Of a stretch of DNA of 64,000 bases, positions 57,771 through 64,000 are shown in pieces. This DNA is from Mactromeris polynyma (lineage: Eukaryota; Mollusca; Bivalvia; Venerida; Mactridae): assembly GCA_032209605.1 (NCBI GenBank), contig JASFXZ010000001.1, positions 12,728,256 to 12,792,255 on the forward strand, in the 5' to 3' direction. Made by a program: the position numbers and the translations under genes. The notes under the pieces were generated by a model, which was given only the letters and a program-made list of their open reading frames with translations, made no database searches and was not told where the DNA came from. How positions within the stretch are numbered: the stretch's first letter is position 1; each line of letters opens with the position of its first letter.

Positions 57771-60253
57771 TTATTATTATTATTATTATGTTGTTTTATG
57801 GCGCATCGACAGCTTTGGTCATTTAGCGCGCAAGAAATGTTAAAAATATGTGAAACTAAAAAAGGTACGTGATATACTTGTATATGTTAAATTGGGGTAA
57901 ATATAGTATAAGATGAGATTTTAGATTATAAATATCATAGCTTGTTGTAAAAGCCAATCTCTATGATGTAGCTTATGAATTTTCCAACTTGTATAGTCTC
58001 AATGACACTAAAAATTTAATTATTATCATGTGGTTTTATGGCGCATTGACAGCTTTGGTCATTTAGCGCGCAAGAAATGTGAAATGATGTAAAACTAAAA
58101 AAGGTAACGTGATATACTTGTAAATGTTAACTAATTAGCGGACTGGTTGAAGGTCAACACAGCCAACGAGAAAAAATGTACTGTGAAAGGCATATTTCCA
58201 GGTTTATTAAAAAATAAGTTAAAAATAAAATAAAAGACTAAGTTTCTTCATCAGAGAGCATGCTCTCATCCCCTGAGACAGAGATTCCATCACTGTCATC
58301 CTCCATGTCACTAAGACATTCAAACTTGTTGTTGAGGGGGGTTTCATAATTTTTTGTTTTACATGGTTTTGGTGTGGGTGTTGGTGGTGAAGGTTTGTGA
58401 CCTGCAGGTTTTTCTTTAGGAGATTGGGAAGTGGGTTTGCTGTTATTTTTGTTTGCTGGTGCAGATTTCACCTTAGGTTTGGTAGTAGTAGGGGCAGGCG
58501 ATGTGGCCTTAGTTGGAGTGGGTATTGGTTTCTTGGTAGTAGGAGGGGCTGGTGATTTGGTTTTTGAGGAATGGATTTTGGTTTTTCGGGTATAACAGGT
58601 TTTTTTGGCTGATTGGATGTTTTTGGTGCAGGCGGAGGAACCTTTGGGGCAGGCTGTCTCTGTGTCTGCACAGATGAGGGGGCCAGACCTTTAAGGTCCT
58701 CTGCAATCTGAGGATACTTTTCTATTAAAATTTTGATAAGATCACTACAAGAGTGACAAGGAGGGATGTTCGCCAAAGGGGCGGCTTTGTTGGCATAGCT
58801 AGCATTACTGCTAGCCTGTGCCTGGTCCCTCTGGTGGTTCTGTACAACCCTCCTTGCCTCTACAAAAGAAACACCCTGGTTATATTTAATTTCTAAAATG
58901 TCTTTCTCAGTCTTCCACGACTGGCAATGTTTTGAAAAAACAGGGTGGGAACCCTTGCAATTTACACAGAGGGGTTTCTCATGACATTCTTTAGATTCAT
59001 GGTCTGGACCCTCATGTGCACAGACCGCACAAACCGGAATATTAGTGCATCTGGTCTCGTGATGGCCAAACCTCTGACACCTGTAACAGCGCAGAGGGTT
59101 TGGCACATACACAGAGACCGGAACGCATTCATACCCAATTTTTAAGCTGGATGGAAGTACAGATGTTGAGAATGTTAGTATGTAAGTGTTTGTTTGGATA
59201 ATCTTACCGTCTCTCTTAATTGAGATACGTTTGACTTCAGAGACAGCCTGCCCCTGGAGATTAGTTTTTATTTCGTCGAGGGACTCGCGACATGCGAGAT
59301 CCCTACAACGAATAATACCTTTGGAAGAATTTAGTGATGGGTGGGGTTTTATAACGACCCCCAACCCAAAGAATTGTTTGTGACCTAAAAGGTTTTTTGT
59401 TTGTTGCATGGTGGAACATTCCACCAGCAACGTTTCATCTTTCAATTTCTTCACGGACCTTGGCGTTCCGAGAATGGATTGCAAAGTCTTCTGTATGACA
59501 AAGGGGGAAAGTTTGGTAATTGGTTTCTCTGAATCTGAAGATTTTATAACAATGAAACGAGAGAAGTTTTGGGGGGTCATGTGTGATATGTCTGTCTCAG
59601 AGTCAGACTCCGAGAGTGTTCGCTTGGCTTTTTTTGGGGTTGCCATGCTGATTGAATTAGTTCATCATTGATGCTCCCCACCCGCCACGGAGTCCAACAA
59701 GGGGACATGACCAGGGGACATCCGACACTGGTCATGACAGGGATACATCAATGATATACTCGTGATAAAAGGGTTAAACTGGACAAATGAGTTCCCTCAG
59801 AACATTTTTCAAGCTTAAACATACATTGGGAGATTTCGAATGTCAGTTAAAGGCCAAACAAGTATCCGATTGGCCCATGGGCCACCGCCTTCCAAGATAC
59901 AAATAAGTAAAAGGTAAATCGTGAAAGTCGTCAACGAGATAATGTATGTATTTATAAAATAAACAAATATAAATAGACATGGGGGTACAATATATCGTGG
60001 GGCTTGGCATGACTAGCCGATTGATCTGGACGGGCCTTCCAGACCTCCCGTTTAGCCCAACTTAAGGCCAAAGCAGTGTATTGAGAGAACCAAGTATAAA
60101 TTGCCAACTCAGAACCCGCTCAACTACCAGGATCCTCTCATCAGGCGACACGGGTAGCAGCCCACGGCAAACGGGCAGGCACAGTGGGGGGGGGGTCTTA
60201 CCCCTCTGTAGTGCGACAGCTGGTGAATTCTAGCCCCCCCTCCAGCTGGGGAA
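57771..60253 (-). mobile_element. Complete half-LINE copy D (2483 bp)
   Basis: This is the best reference for the gag-only family: complete 5' UTR (60253-59647, shared with B), ORF1, the same ORF2 deletion junction (near 58200), two 3' UTR modules in tandem (58170-58020 and 58010-57787), and the ATT-repeat tail. No part of EEP or RT remains. Confidence 0.88.
58238..59646 (-). pseudogene. gag-like ORF1 of half-LINE D, one frameshift
   Basis: Open from MATPKKAKR (59646) through all three CCHC knuckles. One base is missing near 58563 (GGTTTTTGAGG where B has GGTTTTTGGAGG), which shifts the frame at SIPQKPNHQ. The correct frame resumes at 58471 and runs to the acidic C-terminus at 58238. Residues up to and including the knuckles are intact, so a shortened 392-residue product ending in an aberrant tail is possible. 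Confidence 0.88.
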
Positions 60254-60265
60254 TATGTTAGTACG
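60254..60265. repeat. Right target-site duplication of LINE dimer C+D
   Basis: TATGTTAGTACG, identical to 54353-54364, followed by GCTGTGCC, which resembles GATGCGCC after the same motif at 187-194. Confidence 0.88.
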
Positions 60266-61299
60266 GCTGTGCCTATTAATCCAATGTGAATGACTTTACA
60301 TCAAACCCAAATGAAAAATGTTCAAAACATTTTACATTGTGTTATACGCAGACATTCACATGGGTCGCCTTTTTGGAGCACACAATCATGCCTTCAAACA
60401 TCATTACCCACTTATGTTTTGTCTCTTTTAAATATATTATACAATTAAACATGCTTTTATAGGAATGAGGGATATCGTGTATGTCCTAGTTAACGCACTT
60501 GCCATATTAAACATGCCCTCCCCCCCCCTATTATTTCTGAGAATGTACCTTGGATGATTGTTCTTCTCCACCAAAAAACATTTTTTTGTAGCAGTAAACT
60601 ACTTATGTCGGCTGAAATCATCAAGAACATTTTGTGTAAAACTGTAGTCAAACATTTCTAAATAACCAGCAGGCTTTAATATTTTCATAATTTTATGTGT
60701 CCTATTATTGTTCATCAGTGCCGATGATAATCCATTGTGTCAAACTATAGATTAGATCAATCACATGAAATGGCCTGTAGTTTTAGCACCTCACCAAATT
60801 GTATTTATAAACGTTTCATGCCAGTTTTACAAAACTTAAATGTGCATCCTAGATAAAATGACTGTCTCAAATGGTCAACCTAGAAAGTTTAAATGTGGCG
60901 CCTTTTAAGTCAGTGACAATTTTTTTTCCTTGAATTGCATCAAACTTTTCATGCCGATGACGGTGGAACTAAAAAGTCTAGACGTGGCACCTTTTAAGTC
61001 TGCAAAAAGAAATTTTTGACTCGCAGCACATTAAACATTTCATGGCCATCTTTCCATTTATCCCGACTTCAAACATAGCATAACAGACCAGCAATCCGTA
61101 GACCTGGGTTCGATTCCTGATAGCGCCATTGACCGATTTTTCGTGTTTCTCAAACATGACTTTATTTCAAAGGTGAACATGCTGCTTCGATCGTGTCTTA
61201 CATTTTGAAAATGAGAGAAAGAAATAAGAGTCTTGACATGCTTACCGATGTAACTGACAAATTGGTGGAAACATGTTCTGTATATATCATAACATCATA
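60266..61299. other. Unique sequence with a diverged direct repeat
   Basis: Two diverged ~85-bp blocks contain TGTGGCGCCTTTTAAGTC (about 60893) and CGTGGCACCTTTTAAGTC (about 60984). A B-box-like GGGTTCGATTCC at 61106-61117 is a possible tRNA-derived relic. No gene recognised. Confidence 0.5.
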
Positions 61300-61674
61300 G
61301 GTACCCAGGTTATTCATGACATATATGATACCCTGGGCAAACTGACAAGCGAAACTTCGTATTGCATGAATATTCATAAGCATTTCGTGACCAATGGACG
61401 ATTACAAAAAAGAAGGAATCTCCTTTGTGAAGAGATATTGATCAGCAAATTCGACAAAATGGCAGCCTAACACGATTTGAAAGCAGCGATCTCATTGGAT
61501 CGCTCAGAACCACTAGTTCATCCGTAACTGCTCGGCAATTTCCGTATTGCTTGAGGTGTGTGTCATGCGGCCAATCAAGTGGCTTGATTTCACCTCATTA
61601 ATTATTCATGAGTACGAGATTATTACAGTCAGTTTGCCCAGGGTACCATATATGTTATGAATAGCCTGGGTACC
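61300..61674. mobile_element. MITE with ~47-bp inverted ends, 375 bp
   Basis: The left end GGTACCCAGGTTATTCATGA (61300-) through CCCTGGGCAAACTGAC is repeated inverted as GTCAGTTTGCCCAGGG ...GCCTGGGTACC (-61674) with few mismatches. The flanking duplication is unclear. The interior has a ~90-bp module shared with the 53140-54349 element. Confidence 0.8.
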
Positions 61675-62051
61675 GAGGATGATATCATAATTAACTTATC
61701 CAGATATCATAAAACCATCCACATTGTCATTATAACTTTTTCTTCTTTCAGACAATAGTTACACTTAACAAAACTTATAAGTGTGCCCTTTTTAAATGTC
61801 GTATAACTTTTTTATTGATTAAAATTTATATTGGCTAATGGCTATGTGTAGATCATGATTCTCAGGTTGAATTTATCGATTTAAATAACAAGATGTTGTT
61901 GAGTCAGTTGTGCACACACGCTATTGGATCCTTTTCAATCAATCAGATCATCTTTAAGAGGGAGCTGCAGTTTTGATTTTTATCGCATCATCACATTTAT
62001 TGATTATATTTGTTCAATCCGTGAATTTATGACATGAAATAAATAAAAATA

Positions 62052-63309
62052 TTATGCCAGGTATCTATTGTGCAAAACATTTCCCAAGTCTTTTTTTTCA
62101 TCAAAGTTTATTTTCAGGAATATAAGGCGGTCAACATGTTCTGGATCAAGGCATGATCTAGTAGCTGTTACAATGTCCCCAGCTGTAGAAAAGATTCTTT
62201 CAGAAGCAACAGAGGTTGCCTGCACACATAAATACATTTGAAAGCCGAGTAAGATATGGGAACATGTCACATTTGTTCTTCCAAAAGAGTAGTGGGTCAT
62301 CAGTAGGTCTTAGTTTCACTTCATCTCTATATCGCGTAATTTCATGAGTTCTAGAAACTCTTCATAATGTTTGATTTACTCTTTCTCAAGTACACTGACG
62401 GCAAATATGGACTTAACCTCATGCTGTTTCTTGACACTTTCATCAGTGAGAGTAGCCAGTATTGCCACATGTTGTTCAAGAAATCTTTCCACCATCAGGT
62501 AACTACTATTCCAACGAGTTCTTACATCGATAATCAACTTGTGGTCTGGAAGCTGTAGAATCATTTGCTTTTTACCAAACAAGGAGGCTGCAGTTGTGCT
62601 TCTATGCAAGAACCCAACAATGGACCTCATCTTAACCAATTTTTGATGAACTTCCTTCACATCTAATGCTTTAGCAGAAGCTAGGTTTAGTGTGAGTGCA
62701 AAATAACCTACATGTATAGGTAAATCTGCAGTTTTCGCAGCTATTTTCATATTTGCTGGATTGTCTGTTGTCAGAGCTGCAACATTACAATTCCACTCCT
62801 GTTTGGCAGCATAAAGCACCTCTCCAACATGTTGCCCTGTATGTGATACAGGCAGTTCCCTTGTTTGTAAAACTCTAGAGCAGAGTTCCAAGTCTTGATT
62901 TATGGAGTGAGCAGTAATTGTCACACACGACCGAGTTGCCGGCTTGTCCAAGAATCAGTTGTCCATGCTACAGTTTCAGTCTTATTTAGCTCATTTTTTA
63001 TGCGAGAGGCAACTGACTGTTACATCCTAGGTATGACAGTTTCACTGAACGTTGATCTGAAGGGAAAGGGATAACATGGCTCGCACTCATTAATCATGGT
63101 TCTAAAGGTGGGGCTTTCAACAGTACTGAATGGTCTCATGTCATGTATTATGTATCTGCCTATGCCCATGGTGATTCTGTGTATCTTTTTTTTGGGAAGT
63201 TTCATTTTTGCCGCCATAAGAAAAGGGTTGGCACTTGATGTTGGAGCATTCAGTTGTTTTTGTTGCTGCCCCTGCTTTTGGAGACTCACTCGGCAGTTTG
63301 ACAGGGTCT
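62052..63309 (-). pseudogene. hAT-superfamily transposase (ZBED-like), broken main exon
   Basis: Blocks in order on the minus strand: GRYIIHDMRPFSTVESPTFR (63289 frame); after an in-frame stop, VAWTTDSWTSRQ (first catalytic Asp region); ITAHSINQDLEL; ALTTDNPANM (second Asp region); and IDVRTRWNSSYLM. A shifted frame then carries the C-terminal hAT dimerisation motif ATSVASERIFSTAGDIVT (62230-62170) and DRLIFLKIN. The stretch usually separating RTRWNSS..VLEKE from the dimerisation domain is only about 75 bp here, so an internal deletion is inferred. A polypyrimidine-CAG acceptor sits upstream at about 63310-63325. TIRs and the 8-bp duplication were not found. Confidence 0.85.
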
Positions 63310-63699
63310 GAAAAACATAAAACAGTGCTCAGTATATAACAATCCAAAGTGCATTGTATCAGTTGATATTGATCTACTTGTTTTCATGTTGCTATTCATT
63401 TTTTAAAATGCATTGCTTTTGAAGATGTCACTTTTGTACTTCCACACTTGTTAAATGCTTCATAACCTATCTTTATTTTGTGCAATGACATGTTTTTAAC
63501 TATTACATTTGTAAATCGTATAGCCCAAGATGCATTTATTGTGGGTTTGCAAAATCACAATAGCATCATATACAGTCTATAAAGCTGACGATTTCTGAAT
63601 TGGTGGCTTTTGATTTCATTAAAGAATTAATAAAAAATTATAAAGAATATATTCATGTATCATCTATACATGTAGTGACCTTCTACCTTTTTGCATTGG

Positions 63700-63845
63700 G
63701 TCGATTCCATGCCGCCTTTTCTGGTGGTTAATCAGGTTGGTTGTCCCACCCGTATATTTCAGTTCATCAAGACAGATTTTGCAGACCACTTTTTTTTTGC
63801 ATCCTTCAGAGCAAACCCGAAATATTTCCAGATTTTAGAAGTATG
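63700..63845 (-). pseudogene. BED zinc-finger exon of the hAT transposase
   Basis: On the minus strand one reads SKIWKYFGFALKDA, then an A9 run, then VVCKICLDELKYTGGTTNLI and NHQKRRH. This is a BED-type finger: C-x2-C, then H-x4-H, preceded by the aromatic WKYF. The two parts are in different frames across the A9 homopolymer (63791-63799 on plus as T9), so one indel breaks it. It lies about 400 bp upstream of the main exon, consistent with a separate exon of the same gene. The DNA-binding role is known for BED fingers. Confidence 0.78.
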
Positions 63846-64000
63846 CAGATTGCTTGGGCATATCTATACCCTGGATTTGATGTTTTTGTTGATGATGATG
63901 CCATGATGACATTTAATGCAGAGATAATTTATGATAGCTCTACATGAAATTTCGCATTTTCATTTAATATCGTAGTTCTTCTTTTAGTAATTTCTTATGT

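Larger units (their letters stand above)
54365..60253 (-). mobile_element. Head-to-tail half-LINE dimer C+D inserted as one unit
   Basis: Copy D (57771-60253) is complete from 5' UTR to tail. Copy C (54365-57770) is 5'-truncated inside gag exactly at D's ATT-repeat tail. One 12-bp duplication (TATGTTAGTACG) flanks the pair. C later received a HINE insertion at 54684-57222. This repeats the arrangement of dimer A+B, at a different target and with a different truncation point. Confidence 0.85.

Overview
The window reads as nuclear DNA of a marine mollusc, most likely a bivalve. It is AT-rich and dominated by transposable elements, satellites and tRNA-derived SINEs with (AAAC)n tails. It also carries repeats built on TGACCTTGACC cores and '...ACGACGCACGACGG...' modules, which I associate from memory with bivalve genomes. 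I find no convincing host protein-coding gene, rRNA or functional tRNA. Every ORF with a recognisable domain belongs to a mobile element, and the other long ORFs lie in tandem arrays.

Layout. 1-5.4 kb: pogo-like MITE, a 27-bp minisatellite, unique sequence. 5.4-13.9 kb: SINEs, a Tc1-like transposon with one nonsense codon (6337-7636), an 84-bp array and bivalve-type dispersed repeats. 15.0-18.5 kb: a decayed DIRS-like tyrosine-recombinase retrotransposon split by a PIF/Harbinger-like MITE. 20.45-27.1 kb: a 53-bp satellite with higher-order periods. 27-35.9 kb: mostly unique sequence with SINEs, small MITEs and HINE-like (non-autonomous Helentron) repeats. 35.9-39.4 kb: a 44-bp satellite with a 1187-bp higher-order period. 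40.5-41.9 kb: a second Tc1-like element with ~200-bp terminal repeats. 42.4-60.3 kb: nested LINE territory. 61.3-64 kb: a MITE and a broken BED-finger hAT transposase gene.

The main result is the LINE region. One I-superfamily-like LINE (copy B, 44579-50576, minus strand) has an intact gag-like ORF1 and an EEP-RT-RNase H ORF2 interrupted by a single TGA. Three other copies (A, C, D) keep ORF1 but have lost almost all of ORF2 through the same internal junction, and they carry a duplicated 3' UTR. They form a gag-only 'half-LINE' family comparable in logic to mammalian HAL1. Copies A+B and C+D are head-to-tail dimers. Each dimer, not each copy, is flanked by one target-site duplication (13 bp and 12 bp). 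This is the signature expected if the reverse transcriptase jumped from one RNA to a second during a single insertion. For the C+D site a related empty site is present at the start of the window.

Other structured observations: three MITE-like elements with TTA duplications and GGCCAC ends in two subfamilies; a 1.2-kb TIR element with a 6-bp duplication also supported by the same empty site; a ~90-bp module shared between two unrelated TIR elements; and a perfect 33-bp-arm palindrome. All boundaries were read by eye, with no alignment or database search; element ends may be off by a few bases.
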